Below are positions 1-11,837 of a stretch of DNA of 61,721 bases, piece by piece (the stretch's first letter is position 1; every line of letters starts with the position of its first letter). The translations under genes and the position numbers were made by a program. The stretch is from Phoronis australis (taxonomy: Eukaryota; Phoronida; Phoronidae). The stretch is taken from NCBI GenBank assembly GCA_002633005.1, contig NMRA01000904.1:10069-71789 (forward strand). The letters run 5' to 3'. The notes under the pieces were generated by a model. It was not told the origin of the DNA. It saw only the letters and a list, made by a program, of their open reading frames with translations, and searched no databases.

Positions 1-1191
1 AAAAAGCGTCTCCAGCAAAACAAAAACGGCCCCGCCAGCGTGTGTAAACCCCAAGTAAACCAACTTGGAAAAAATTGAGAGGGGGGTTCACTCTGAAAAT
101 ATAGCTTTTTGCATTGTGAATTGCTGAGTCTTTGTGGCTCATCGGCAAAACGAGCGGGGATATATTGTGCGCGCGCTTCCGTCGACACTTCTGAAGTAGC
201 CAAGCATTTTAGATGGATTCACCGCTGAAAGAGCAGTTCTATAGCTGATTTCTTTAGGTAACTAGCTACTTTACTCTAAGATATGTTTTAAATTGATTAG
301 GGGAAATACTGCGGTGCCGCAACCCTGATATTCAGGCGAATTGACGTGCAACGTTTTTACCTCATCTGTTATGTCGTGTCATTATATTACAATCCACACG
401 TTTGTAACTGATGTATAGTAAAGTTGTCTTGAGCAATATCATGCAGTGTACATGTACATGTTATATTGTGTACATCTACATGTAATATTTTTGGAAAAAA
501 TTTCTTTTTCCGAAGAAGTGCTATTGTGGCGGGCGCCGTGGTATGAGTCCGTTTGAAGACACACTCTATAACAAGTTATGTCTATACAAGGACTGACCAA
601 GGGGGCACTCACATTGAGAAAGTGACCGCATTCGCGAAAAGTGTACAGAACCAGAAATTGCGGGGAGGCTGTTCCTTCAGAACAAAGTCTTGCGGGACTT
701 GTGCGATGTTAAATAGACCTCCTAAGGAGCCCTAGTTCCGACCTCAACACCTACCGTCTGTCTACCTGCAATAAGCAGACTGCTGTCTTCTATACTGGGA
801 ATTTCCGCAGAAAGGCTCACCCGATGAAACGCTCATGCCCATGGGCATTTATTTGATATTAGTACTTCGGGTTTCAAGCGTCCAGACATTGGGACGTTTA
901 TTTCGAAAATTGCCAGAGATGCAAATAGGTCCTGGGATGCTTCGTCAAGGTTTGAAGTAGTCCATGATGAACGGATCAATTTTAGTTGCGCACGTAAGTA
1001 TTTCGAATGAACTTGGCAACCTCAAGGGTCTTAGTGTCAACTGAGCTGCGAAACGAGATGCTGACATTGTAGAGGCTTACAACAAGGAGTGTAGTAGTAT
1101 AGGAGAGTTCACTTGTGAGTTCGCTGTTACCGCTACTACTAGCGCCGCCAAGTGGTGAACAAGCTACGGTCAACCAGGAAGCGCCAAAACA
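1..1191. other. Unassigned sequence left of THAP gene
   Basis: I see no supportable gene here. The stretch contains TACATGTA/ACATGTAC strings near 447-490 and a short open frame at 553-735 with no recognisable motif and no splice context. It precedes the THAP exon that starts at 1192. Confidence 0.5.
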
Positions 1192-2157
1192 ATGGGGACG
1201 GACGCATTTTGCAGTGCGATAAATTGCATGAATTGATCCACGAAAACCCCACACGTGTCATTTTGTAGGTTTCCTAAGGATCCAGAAAGGTAAGGATTAT
1301 CTGTTATTCAATAATATGATACATTGTCTTTCATTTTGTGTGTTCTGTTCACGGTTGTTAGACAAGTCGATCGCAGTCCCGGTGCCCGGCACTGTCTGTT
1401 GTCTGCAGTGTAGGCTAGACCTACTGGGCAGCCGGCGGAAGAGGACTATGATTAACGTACGATGTGATCGTCAGCTTTTTGGATACTTGCAGTCCATGTA
1501 TTCCAAATCAAAATGTCACTCTAACGATCGCAGGGATAATTTTAGGAAAACATTCCCATGGCCATGGGTGAATATGAATCGTGGTGACACGGCCATGGCA
1601 CAATCACAGCCACAGGCCACAGGGCCTTTTAAGTCTTTCATTAGTCAAGTCAGAGAATCTGTGGGTCTCGGTGAAAAGTTGTGCAGCCCTTAAAATATCC
1701 GTGGATCGACATTTGAGTCCTAGTTTTTTTAGTTGACACCAAGACGCTTTTGTCTCTATCACAATCACAGTACGACAGGACTTCTGTAGTGTAGTTTAGT
1801 GTAGGCTACCAGTCTCTGTGAACCTGGTGAGTATGAGGTTTGTTCCTGAGTCTCTCATTGATTTCTGTTCAGGTGCAAGCACTGGGAGCCGACCTTATGA
1901 ATAGAGTGCATCCTACTTGTCCAAGAACTGCAACTTATGCTCTCATCACTTCGAGGAGTCCATGTTGATGAATGAAGAACAAGCTGGTATTGAATGCAGT
2001 GCCCGAGCAGTATTTGATGTCCCCAGTCCACCAAAAATGAAGACGTCAAAAAGTTCTACGGAAATTATGTTACAGCTGTGGAATAGGCTTTTTGCATTTC
2101 TGATTATCGTCTCACAAAGCAAGTACTGGAACATCACGTGTAGAAAGGACAATTAGT
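1192..2157 (+). pseudogene. Decayed two-exon THAP-domain gene
   Basis: THAP domains are C2CH zinc-binding DNA-binding modules of host regulators and transposases. Exon 1 (1192-1289) encodes an N-terminus with CSAINC, then PHVSFCRFPKDPER, ending AAAG before gtaagg. Exon 2 starts at 1873 after ctgttcag; joining AG to GTGC gives R-CKHW, the expected continuation. Further on come KNCNLCSHHFEES (the C..H pair) and a degraded AVPTLF-like box read as ARAVFDVPSPP. Two breaks show it is dead: an in-frame TGA after CMN in exon 1, probably from CGA (Arg), and a frameshift or deletion in exon 2 between CKHW and the C..H pair. The open frame at 1316-1693 lies inside the intron. The downstream protein is not recognisable past about 2060. 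The domain call is firm; whether this was a host gene or a transposon gene is open. Confidence 0.7.
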
Positions 2158-2755
2158 CAAAATCTGGTATTCGTATTTTACTAAGGTTGATCAGATTGAA
2201 ACATTTTATGAATGGTTAGCCTGTGATTTGAAGAGAGCCAAAGTGAAACTGATGGGTCTTTTAGAGTCTGAATGGTGGGCTGACATTTTGTTAAACCCAA
2301 GCTATCCATATCATTTTGCTTCTCAATGACACTGAAACACCTCTGTGAGTAAATTAGTTATCAGCTTCAACGCATTTCGTTGGCAAAAAGAGCTGTTGTT
2401 TTCTAGTGAATAGAGAGTGAGAAGGTTGGTTAGATTTTCTTGTTGTATTGGTGTATGTGTTGCCTATTTTGTACGTTTTTGGAGATTGTGATTAATTTAA
2501 GCTCCAGTTGTGGCTAAGTAACAAATATGATCTTGTGGTCTAGCTTTAGCTTACCTGAAATATTTACTGTTATTGATAATATGAACAGTGGGTATAGAAA
2601 ATAAAAATTTTAGTTTTATCATCCATTAAAAGTCTTTTTAATTCAGTTTTGTATGAAGTTGTGTGGCTAGTGAATATTTTGATTGCTGTTCAGCACCTCT
2701 TAACTTTTTTGTCATGACATTTTGAGCTTGGACTGGTTATGGTGGGGATATACTC
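2158..2755. other. AT-rich stretch without recognised feature
   Basis: I see no coding signal or repeat relationship here. It follows the THAP pseudogene and could hold its 3' remnants. Confidence 0.4.
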
Positions 2756-2957
2756 AATGTGGGGGGGGCTCGAATTCCCGACGATGTAGACCTTTTGCTA
2801 ACAAGTGAGTGGGCGGACTAAAAAAAAAAAAAGGGGACCACCACTGTGAATTGCGCGTTTCCGTTTCTTTAGTGGACTTTTGTCCCATTTTCTCGGACTT
2901 TTTGTCTCGTTCAAGCCCCCCGGAGCCCCCTGGGCACGCGCGTGGGAGAGTGCAATC
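2756..2957. mobile_element. MITE family M1, copy 1 (5' end truncated)
   Basis: A short non-coding repeat with a G-run followed by CTCGAAT at the left and AAGCCCCCCGG..CCCTGGGCACGCGCG at the right. Related copies lie at 16972-17229 and 39270-39515, where both inverted ends are clearer (GCGCGCACCCAGC inward to GGGGGGCTCGAA). It includes an A13 run near 2820. Confidence 0.55.
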
Positions 2958-3735
2958 GAGTTTACCCTATGCTGGAATGTCTAAGAAATAATGGGATGTT
3001 CTAAAATTATATTACGATTTTGTGGTAGTGATGAATTGCTTTCTTCTTCTTACATGTGTAACACCCACTACACCAAACAATTATTCACATTGTTAGTATC
3101 CTGGTGCATTGAATAAGGAACACATGCGAAATTGGGTGGAGGTGAAACCAGCAGTGAGCTGGGAGCAACATGTTTGTCAATGGTCAGGGGAGCAACCAAA
3201 ATTTATGACAATGGGAATGGCTCAACACCCATGTGGCATACCCCATTGGTTTTTACCTGTTTAGCACTCCTCCCATGTAACCCCCCTGGGAGATGGTCAA
3301 CACCCATTTGGCGCCCACATGGTTTTTGCCTTGTACCCCCTTAGCTGTCACCTGTGGGAAATTACCCTCTGAACCCCCAGGAGCAATCATTCAAATTTTA
3401 TTGTCCATGGAGGTATGAACTGTTATAAGGAAAGATAATTTGCCTTGTTAAGAACTCAAACATGAAACAAAACCGTGATAGATTTTGAAGGGAGCTTCAA
3501 AAGAATAAAAACAAATACACTTTAATATTGATTAAAATACACATTTTCATTCTCATTCGATTATAAGTGGATGTTAGTTTACGTATTCTAACCATTTTCA
3601 ATCACACAGTAATTTTATTGCACGTTGAACGTCATTAAAGTATGAATTCATCAGTGTTTACATTGTTCGGACTGCGCTCCTAAGTAAGTATTGATTATTC
3701 ACCGCTTGGAGCGCTAGTGTTTCGACCGGTAACCA
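2958..3735. other. Unassigned sequence
   Basis: The stretch 3130-3390 contains loosely repeated phrases of the type AACACCCATNTGGC. I see no gene. Confidence 0.3.
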
Positions 3736-3948
3736 TTGCGGCGAATGGTAAAATGGCGGAGTGAACTCTTCTATACTCGTACACTCCTTGCTTACAAGCT
3801 CATTGACACAGCAGTTGACGAAGTGCAAGCGTTGGGAACAAACATCGAAGATATGTGGGTAGAATGGTTCGAAGACGAGCAAATCATTGGATCCGATATA
3901 CAAATTCCTCGGCAATCTAGACAACAGAAGGATAGGACTAACGTATGA
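3736..3948 (+). pseudogene. Fragment resembling hAT/ZMYM-type transposase
   Basis: A 70-codon open stretch rich in acidic residues. Its end reads IGSDIQIPRQSRQQKDRTNV, close to the (M/I)PR..GRQ..R.NV box that precedes the conserved YYR..IF.PFLD region of hAT-derived proteins of the 52-kDa repressor/ZMYM type. The expected continuation is absent; AACG is followed by gtatgag, which could be a donor site or simply the point of decay. The assignment rests on this one motif recalled from memory. Confidence 0.4.
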
Positions 3949-4012
3949 GTAACCACTAGGGTTTAAAATTTTAGAGAGAAGTTTTCAATTCAAATTTTTT
4001 TGCATAGTACAC

Positions 4013-4330
4013 TTTAGGTGTCGCGACGGACCAGGCCAGCTTGATTTGTGTAGATGTTGAGGTTCAGTGTACTTCTGGTCCCTCGGCGAACTAGTCTTGT
4101 GATTTTTTTTACCAAAGTGTGCTTTGTAAAACTATTTATCTCAGCCAGTACTGTTTGGTCCCGCGACAGATCGACTATTTGTATAGAGATAATAAGCACA
4201 TTTGTACTCTTGGTCTCGTGACGGACCAGGTCAGCTTTTTGTGTACTCTCAGTGTACATCTGGTCCCTCTGCAAACTAGTCCAGTGTATCTTTTCACCAC
4301 TGTTCACAGGATGTTTTGGTTTCGTGAAAC
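4013..4330 (+). repeat. Degenerate tandem repeat with GGTCYCGYGACRGA boxes
   Basis: Three diverged boxes of the type GGT(C)NCGNGACNGA occur at about 4017, 4158 and 4213. The first and third are each followed by CCAGG(C/T)CAGCTT, a CAGTGTAC box and CTGGTCCCTC. The first-to-third period is about 193 bp. No coding content. Confidence 0.55.
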
Positions 4331-4905
4331 TGTTTTAAGATGATTTGTTTCCTGATAGATTTGACGTTTTTCAATTGTTGTCAACGTGATTCAGTTTATT
4401 AAGTGATACCTAACTATTTATGGTCTCTTTTGATAATAGACTATGAGTTGAGAGCACCATCATTCGCCAGTTTTTCTCGTAACGTGACAGAACACATGTT
4501 TATTTCCGGACTAACAGTACAGGTCTTCGTTCTTAAACAACTTGAGGCTGCTGTTACGCGATCATCTGATATTCAAGTTTTTATGCCCCGTCGGTGCTCC
4601 TTAATTATGCTCTTGAATATTTGGAAATTGGGTTAACCCCTGTATACACACCACACTTTTTCGTATACGACTTTTCGTATGCTAAAAAAGGTGTGTGTAA
4701 GCAGATGTTCCAACAAAAATTTTTGCTGGTGGCGTGACTCATACCCAGATGTGCACAATATGGTTTCACGAAACTGCCAAGTTCATGTGACGAAATCGAG
4801 AAGGGTTTTTAATTATGTTAAGAAAAACTCCAGAGACATGTTAAGTGCCAGAAACTTGCCAGGATGCATGGAAATTTCACTATTTGGCTACAAAAACAAA
4901 AAATA
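4331..4905. other. Unassigned sequence
   Basis: I see no gene or repeat match. Short open frames at 4403-4636 and 4679-4990 lack recognisable motifs. Confidence 0.35.
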
Positions 4906-5023
4906 TCTTACACGGGAGGGGAAACCCCCCTCCCCACCTCCCCCCGCTCGGCGCCACGCGCCTAGGATTCGACCTTGGCGGAAATCCTAACCCCCCCTTG
5001 CTGAAAACGTAGATCCGCCACTG
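4906..5023. mobile_element. hAT-like MITE end (GGATCYRCCACTG type)
   Basis: G/C-run-rich sequence ending ACGTAGATCCGCCACTG; read on the minus strand this is CAGTGGCGGATCTACG, the classic start of many hAT termini. The related repeat at 32900 lacks this block immediately before the shared GTGAAA.TTTCATC, so it appears to be an insertion next to repeat R copy 1. The other terminus is not clear. Confidence 0.45.
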
Positions 5024-5342
5024 CGTGAAACTTTCATCGTGTCTCCATTGCTCAGTCATCCGATGACCCAATTCGCTCGTAAACACATCAACAGGAAGGT
5101 CAAAGTCTGCTCATTACGTATGTAGTAAGCACTTTGAGTTTTTCGTCCAATCATTAGTCGTAATTTCACCCTATGCATTCGGGGTAAATTCAACAGAATT
5201 GCCACTCACCAGTCTTTTAGTTATCAACGACCTTTTAACCTAATACATCGCTGATCTCATTTGCTAGAACCAGTCAAGTGGGCGTGAAATTACGAGGTCA
5301 CGGCATGTTGACAAGACAGTAAGATGGCTGATCGTCATGTAG

Positions 5343-5990
5343 CCAGCCAGCTGGCTGTATGAAGACTGTCGTCAAAATACAGCTAGGTCCCACTGCGTGT
5401 ATTTCTTCCGTAGACCCCGAAATTGCACACAGCCAGGGTAGTTCTGCTCGTCACCGCGCCGTGAAACTTGTATCAAAATGTAAAGCTAAAGACCGGACGG
5501 GGTGCATGCAAAATCTGGGAATCAACCGATACTCACCTTGCCCGTTACAGCCGTTTAAGTGAAAAACAATGCAATAAACGTCATTTTCTTGCGTAACTAT
5601 CCGCCTTTTCTAACAATGAAAAGTATGTCGTCGTTTCGAAAACAATACGCTCGTGTCACGCGCACGCGCCATTTCCTAAATTTTCGCGACAACTTCGGAG
5701 AAGCAAAATTTGTTCTGAAATTCGGTTTTTCGGTATCGGAATTCTAAAAAATTATAATGAAGTGAAACCAGTTCCAATAATTTGTTGTGACCTGTACGCA
5801 AGCTCGTGAAAGAACAGCAGTTGATTGAAGAATCGGCAAAAAGAAACTGGCCAATAGGTGACGCAATATTTCATGACACCGAAAGCCGTCGCTAAAGATC
5901 GCTCCTCAACTTTAGCAGCAGAATAACGGTAGAACGCCATTTTTCCAACACTGTTAAATAATTTTGTTTACTCAAGGAAGACTGTACCAA
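5343..5990 (-). mobile_element. 648-bp insertion with 17-bp target-site duplication
   Basis: The insert is bracketed by GGCTGATCGTCATGTAG (5326-5342) and GGCTAATCGTCATGTAG (5991-6007). Repeat copy R2 has the uninterrupted empty site GGCTGATCGTCGTGTAG followed by CTGATATCTGATT. On the minus strand the insert matches the left part of repeats B (18249) and C (21290), for example AGTTTCTTTTT with TGAAATATTGCGTCA upstream. A direct repeat this long suggests target-primed or staggered-break insertion, but no poly(A) tail is visible. Confidence 0.75.
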
Positions 5991-6072
5991 GGCTAATCGT
6001 CATGTAGCTGATATCTGATTAGCTCTTGCTGCTCACTGCCGTATCAAGATCAGCAAGAATTAACTGAACTCA

Positions 6073-6297
6073 TCGAAGAGCATATTTGTGGATGGAGATA
6101 AGGACGAGTTTCGTGACAGCGACGAATCGTCTGGCGATAGCAACTCGTCGCAAGATGAGTTTCATGGTCGACTCATCGTGAAGACGGTTACGTTGGATTG
6201 GAACAAGCAGAACTTGAAGAAAACAGTCTGGATTAGCTTAATAGCAGAACAATGTCTTCTTCGTGCGAAGCCAGTGGATTGGGAGGCAAGCAGATGA
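6073..6297 (+). CDS. Small acidic open frame conserved in both copies of repeat R
   Basis: This frame and its counterpart at 33327-33551 stay open over the same stretch and end at the same place. Both start VDGDKDEF, run through an Asp/Ser-rich segment (ESS.DSNSSQ.EFHGR) and share LDWNKQNLKKTV and SLIAEQCLL. Neither has an ATG in frame at the front, so this is at most an exon or a coding remnant. Differences are scattered and none introduces a stop, which hints at past constraint but is not proof over 70 codons. The acidic Ser-rich style resembles the second reading frame of the TTAA elements at 15.8-16.2 and 38.8 kb; that link is speculative. Confidence 0.3.
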   Translation, partial: SKSIFVDGDKDEFRDSDESSGDSNSSQDEFHGRLIVKTVTLDWNKQNLKKTVWISLIAEQCLLRAKPVDWEASR

Positions 6298-7010
6298 AAG
6301 TTACTGCAAGAGAGAACAGTCTTCGACAGGGGTGGTTCACTCAGTGTGCCGTCTAGGAAATCGTTGCTTTGCAGTTGTTAGTGAAGGACTTGGATAGGAA
6401 TTAATGAAGGTCATATATTTTCAAAATTATTTATACAAGACTAGCGTAAAACTTTGAATTATTGTGAACAAAAGTCAGCCAATAGTGTTTATTTTGTAAT
6501 CTACAGGACTTTATTTTATTAAACTTTTCCAAAATACGCTTTAACTACTTTTTTACTAACGGCAACCCCTCCTGCCACAAGTGGACTGATCCTGTATAAA
6601 TTAGTTGGGAAATTTATTGACCTAGTTGCAGCAACCCAACATGAATATCGCTCCTTTTTGGCCGAAATTACATAAAAAGGTCAATATTTTTTCTAATTTT
6701 TTATTACTGTTAATTGCTTATGTTGTGTATACTAATTAGTCTAAAATGTAACACTCAATTACAGGTTGCTAGGGAAATTTTAAAGACACTATCAGCACTT
6801 TTTCTCGGCCATTTTCCTTCACTTTTCTAAGCTCTAAATTTGTGCTTTCCCCGACTAGAAATGGCAATAACTCGGCCATTTGTTAAGATAAGGACACGTT
6901 TCATACATCAAAATGATCCAAAAATACTGTTTTTTCAGAAAAATAACATTACAAAAATGACAAATCCCTACTTAAGACTCATTTCGTGGTGCTGGTTGAC
7001 TTTTTGCAGT

Positions 7011-9504
7011 TTCTAATTGAATACACGTCGATACATACCCTTTTGTAAAGAAAAAAATACTTCACTAATGCAATTTAACTATTATGAATGCGCTCCTCGG
7101 TTTTACCAGGAAGAGATAACCAGGAAGGGACAACTGTTTTAGCGCATTTTAACGTGATTTCAAAAGTAAATGTTCATGTTATCTGAAATCCAAGCATTAA
7201 GTTTGAAAGATTTTAAAACTCTTTAGCTATAAAATGACACCACTTTGGTCCTCAAAGACTACATATTACTGGCACTGGGATGCTTTGAACGTGACATGCT
7301 TTACCCTTCCAAAAAATGCCTCTTCCCAGGCATGTACTCGGGCATGAGCCTCTTTTTGAACCAACAGATGTCACTAACATATGCAAATGAGGCTCGCATT
7401 GCCTACGTCATACGACGTCATACGGGGCGAGCTTCCAATTTGAAACGTTAGGTGCCTATAGTGTATGACTAGTTGAAACGCGGTAGTCTACCTGATCGGG
7501 TATATCCTAGTATGATTCCAAGAAAACTGGGAACTCACCCAAGTCAATGTTCAAAGAACATTGAGTATGGTTTCACATGAAAATACATTTAACTGTATTT
7601 GGATACGCTTGCATGTGTGTATGCGTGGACTTTGTCATTTTGCTTAAATCCAGATTTAAAAGCAGAAATTCAGTAGCGTTAGCCCTACGCCACGGTGGCC
7701 GGTGTCGTTGAGGTCCCCGGGAAGTCTGATCCATGCACGTGGAATTCGATGAACTAATGATGCTAGTCGCTAGGCAGCTCCGCTACGATTCATTTGGGAC
7801 GTGCGGCTACTCCTATACCCGTGTTCTGGCTCCAAAGATCGTTTTTTGATCCCCAGTTTCGGGAAAAGTTCATTTTAATAGGGCCATTCCCAAAGATTTT
7901 TTGTAAGGTATGGTCCCCGAAGTCATTGGCTTAAGAGCTCATCAAATTCGTTGTTGAAACACGGCCACTTGTCCATCTTCTGCCGGGCGGCTGGGGAAAA
8001 TGAACCTGTGTCCCAAAAATGTCGGTACACACTTCAACGCCTGCACTTCAACTTCATTTCTCGTCAATCACTGGCCGCGGATTGTACGCCGGTCTAAGGC
8101 AGGACTACACCTTATTTTTAACGTGGGTACGTCACTGAGTCATGACTTGCCCAGCCTGTGCAGTATGCACGGGAATGGCAAGCAAACGAAAATTCATTGC
8201 ACAATACTACTGTGACAAGGAAGTGCAAAGACAATCTTTACAAATTGATGAACAATGACTTGAACTTCTTTTTCGATCTACGGTTTACAATTTTTTAAAT
8301 TTCACTAGTCTAATTTTTAATTCAATAAAGCATTTAGAGCTGCTCGACATTCATGAACTTATCACTGTTATCGTTAGTGTACTTCATTGCCATGTGGTGG
8401 TATGATGATAGGTAGAATTTTACCAAGTCAGCCTTCAACTAAGTTCGGTGACGCATTGTCATTTCTAACAATGTAGCTTCTGTGTTGTGCACTAATGTTT
8501 TGTGTTTTTGATGAATTTGGAATCTCAACTTCCCTCGTGAGTAGTTGGCAGAGACATGTCGGAGGTGTACATAAGGCGCAGCACTGAAAAGTGGGGGCTA
8601 AAATCCCCTCAGCCCTCCCCCCCCCCCTTAGTGCACCGCCTATAGACCATATGCAGCGTAGCACTGAAAAAAGTGGGGCTATATAAAAATCATTAAGCTT
8701 GGGAAAGAGTGACAGTTGATTCTTTTACACGTCGTGTAACCCAGCAAGAAATGACATTCCTCAATATGAAAGCCGGTTGTGCGATTTCACAAAAAACAGG
8801 AAAATAGAGGTAATCACTGAATTCCAACATTGGGCCCTCTCTGCGTGAGCGGCCCCTTTAATAATTTGTCATTAAAAACACAAAAAGGTGGTCACTTAAA
8901 TGTCACCAATGGTCCCACTCAAGGACTGCTTTTAAGCAGTGACTTTTAAAGTCACTGAACGGGAAAACGCTGTCCTGCAGTGAAAATGGAAGGCAGCAGC
9001 AGGCCAGTGGGCGTTTGTGATAAATCGGATTTCTAGTCTCTTATTATGAAAACTATTGAAGGCAATTATCAGCACCTGCAAACAAGAATTTTGAAGTATG
9101 AAGAATTTCAACAGGAGTTAGCTGTAGTCTTAGCCGTGAAGCTGCCGACATTCCAGCCACGGCTACTGGTCCTTTGAAGCAAGCGCATGTACACGAATTT
9201 TGAAGAATGGCAAAGAAACGTTTTGTGTTGACGGAACTGTCCTTGGGGAGGAAATGAGGCATTTACTAATGAAAAACTATTGTGGATTAATTTGGGAGAA
9301 CACCTAGCAAAACTAACTTCTAAGTATGCAATACTGTGGCGGAATTAAGAAATATGATTATGACAGTGCCAACTGTAGCTGTGTGCAATTTTTGCCGAAA
9401 TATCTAACGTTAGACTTACAGCAGGCCCGGGATATGCTTGAGAGCCACAAAGTGTGCTAAAGTGGTAGAAAATTAGGCGTAACATTTCTATAGCAGACAA
9501 TAGG
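7011..9504. other. Unassigned sequence with two small repeats
   Basis: 7098-7140 (ACCAGGAAGAGATAACC then AGGAAGGGACAACT) recurs inverted at 16710-16757. 8555-8690 holds two degenerate units of the CAGCACTGAAAA..GTGGGGCTA repeat also seen at 48.8 kb. The open frames at 8000-8215 and 9053-9262 have no recognisable motif. Confidence 0.4.
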
Positions 9505-9801
9505 TTGATTACCGCAGAAGGCCGATGTCTTAAATGCCCAGAAAAAATAGGAAGGCAAGGTGACTTGCCAAGAAAACGGCAGTCGGGGCACTCCAAGGGA
9601 AAGTACTTCAACCAATTCCAATTATCCGGTGCAACTTTTCTCACTCGACGGTGTTGTTTCACGACACCGCAACCTCCCAAAGAGATATTACAGAGTATAA
9701 CTAGCAATGATTTGACAGATGAGCTTGAGAAAACCCAGTCGGAGCTATCGTTTATAAAAGACGTTAAATTTTCCGTTGAGAATCTGGATATCGAGGAGTA
9801 G
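9505..9801 (+). pseudogene. Possible middle segment of a THAP/DDE transposase
   Basis: A 98-codon frame with a basic, Cys-containing front (EGRCLKCPEK, DLPRKRQSGHSKGK) and a heptad-like tail (SNDLTDELEKTQSELSFIKD, then FSVENL). The tail resembles the coiled coil that links the THAP domain to the helix-turn-helix of DDE_Tnp_4 transposases, where a phrase of the type FS.ENI..D precedes the FYTGF box. The frame stops at TAG inside a TAGGCCTA octamer before any such box. The assignment is weak. Confidence 0.3.
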
Positions 9802-10987
9802 GCCTACACGGAGAGAAAGGAAGCTTTAAAGATTGCTTTCTTTGAAGACCAGGAGTGAAACCGTGAGTAATAAATTAATGAAAAATGCATGGTATAGACA
9901 CAGTTAGAAGCTTTCAAACTATTGCGTTTGCGTGCTGTCCATATTAATATTTATTCTTGGATACAGGTTTCCACCTCAAAATGAATTTCCCACGGTCGTT
10001 CTTTATGCCGATAGCAATTTTTTCGTCAACTGAATTAGAACAGGAATCATAGACTTCTCGCGTACTCAGTCTATGGTTCTGACACTTCAAATTTGTCAAC
10101 ACGATAGCTAGCCTCAGAAAGTTCGATGTTGACCTAGTTCTAAACTTCTCTGCAACCCACTGTCAGGGGATGAAAACAATTCAAAGTCCGCCCCTCGAAA
10201 TAGGGCTTGCTCAGCTGGAATTTAGAACTGCGGTCATGGGAGTGTTTTCACCTTCTGATTGCGAAGCGATGATTGTTCGCAGTGGTATCTTTTAAAGTCC
10301 TTCTCTCACGCGTTGTTAACCCTTATTACATGGTTAGAAGATGTTACAAGGATCCAAGAAGTACCTACCCCATATCTAATACACGACCCGTACTCGAAAA
10401 CAGTTTAAATGAACGCGCCACTCACGATTCGCACCCGAAGAAACACCGCCATTTTGAACTTGCCGCGAACCCGGAAGTACAATTCATTCAGGAACCCAGG
10501 CAGAGAAAACGCCCTCAGTGCGACTGGAGCAGTGCCTGTACTGTTGCCAGCCAGAAAACGTGGATAAAAAAAAATCTACAGCGCGTCTTAAATTTGATAA
10601 AATCAAACTACGGACAATTTTATGGAATTTGCTGAAGAAAGATGGCGAACAAATTTTGACAGAAATTATTTTGCCAGACTCGGGACCGCAGCCTATCGGA
10701 CCCGGTGCGGATCGAGACCAGACACTGGCGAACGGTAAATGCATGCGGTTGCAAGCTGTTTTGTCGAAGTAAAATGGTCAAATGACAAATGCTGCATATA
10801 TTCAAGGGTAGTTTCAGACACTTGCATGAAATTACGGACTGGTTAGTCCTGTGTAACACTGCCGCGGCAGACCTTAGTTAGCGTCAGTCACCAGCTACCA
10901 GTGAAGTCAAAATACAGCTTGTTAGTAGGCCTATACAGCTTTTCGCCAAGACTACCATTAGGCCTAACTGGTCGTTGGCCACAAACA
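9802..10987. other. Unassigned sequence with a possible minus-strand first exon
   Basis: On the minus strand, AAAATGGCGG starts at 10452 and runs nine codons (MAVFLRVRI) to ATC/gtgagt at 10425, a good donor. No second exon was found. The open frames 10273-10635 and 10518-10772 overlap and carry no recognised motif. Confidence 0.3.
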
Positions 10988-11142
10988 CGAAAAACACGAA
11001 AATTGAACAAAGTTTCTTTTTTGTAGCAACGTTTGTCAAAATGTATCAACGTTAAATCTTCACAAATTACAAAGTAGCCGATTGAACATGCCTTTCAGTT
11101 CAGCGAAAGTCGACATTGTAGGTGCCGCCAGAAATGAGACAA
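10988..11142 (+). repeat. Dispersed 155-bp repeat, copy 1
   Basis: Matches the minus strand of 40637-40800. Shared landmarks are ACACGAAAATTGAACAAAGT, GTCAAAATGTATCAACGTTA, GCCGATTGAACATGCCTTTC and GCCGCCAGAAATGAGAC. Outside these limits the flanks do not match. No termini or coding content are apparent. Confidence 0.7.
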
Positions 11143-11837
11143 GTCCTTCAAAACTTAACATTATAAGTAATGGGTGGCTTATTGAAAAGGATTCATGGAG
11201 GCACACTAGTGCTCATTTCTTCTGACGAATATCCTGGTCACAAAATTTTCTTAAACCTCTTAAATATGTAATTGCATGCTTCTAATTGTGCTAATGTATT
11301 ACAAGAACTAAACAACAATGCCTATTGAATATCAACAAAATGCAGCTGTATTCACTGACACCTTGTAAATGTGAAAACAAAAAATTATGCAAATAGGTGA
11401 CCTTTTGCACTAATGACATACCTCGAGGGCTCAAATAGCACGTCACGATACTTACTGAATATGGAGGATCATTTTCGCAACAAAACTTGTTCTTATAAAC
11501 AAAAGACAATTTTCAACCAACTTCATATGCACGTTTCTCAGTAATTTGGCCTAGCAATCACAGAGATAAGGAATTACTCACAAATTCAGATATACATGAC
11601 CTCAGAAAACAAAAACCAATGAAAATTGCTAATGTACAAGCTACTGTTTTACCTGAAATTGCGTACAGGCAACCTTGCCTTTATTGAATTCCAGGTGATA
11701 GCTACAATTACTGCTACATATGTAAAGCATCGGGAAGTTATGCACACTTCAGCCTATGTTAAGTCCAATTTAAGGACGCTGCTAGAAGTTGCATAATGCA
11801 ACAGCAAATTTAAGTGTGTTTTCATTGTTTCCTTTCA
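11143..11837. other. Unassigned sequence
   Basis: AT-rich, with no coding signal I trust. It precedes an exon-like block that starts after a cag acceptor. Confidence 0.4.

Larger units (their letters stand above)
5024..7010 (+). repeat. Dispersed repeat R, copy 1
   Basis: Matches 32900-34262 in the same orientation along its length, apart from the insertion at 5343-5990. Shared landmarks include ACCCAATTC.CTCGTAAA, TAATACATCGCTGATCTCA, GGTTGCTAGGGAAATTTTAA and the closing CTACTTAAGA.CCATTT.GTGGTGCTGG. I found no clear terminal inverted repeats. An acidic open stretch (6073-6297) is kept in both copies. It is either an old transposon or a segmental duplicate. Confidence 0.75.

Noticed and set aside
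1316-1693. 125-codon frame as THAP exon 2
   Set aside because: Exon 1 joins in phase to the acceptor at 1872 (R-CKHW), placing this frame inside the intron; after tgcag at about 1415 the matching phase gives an immediate stop.
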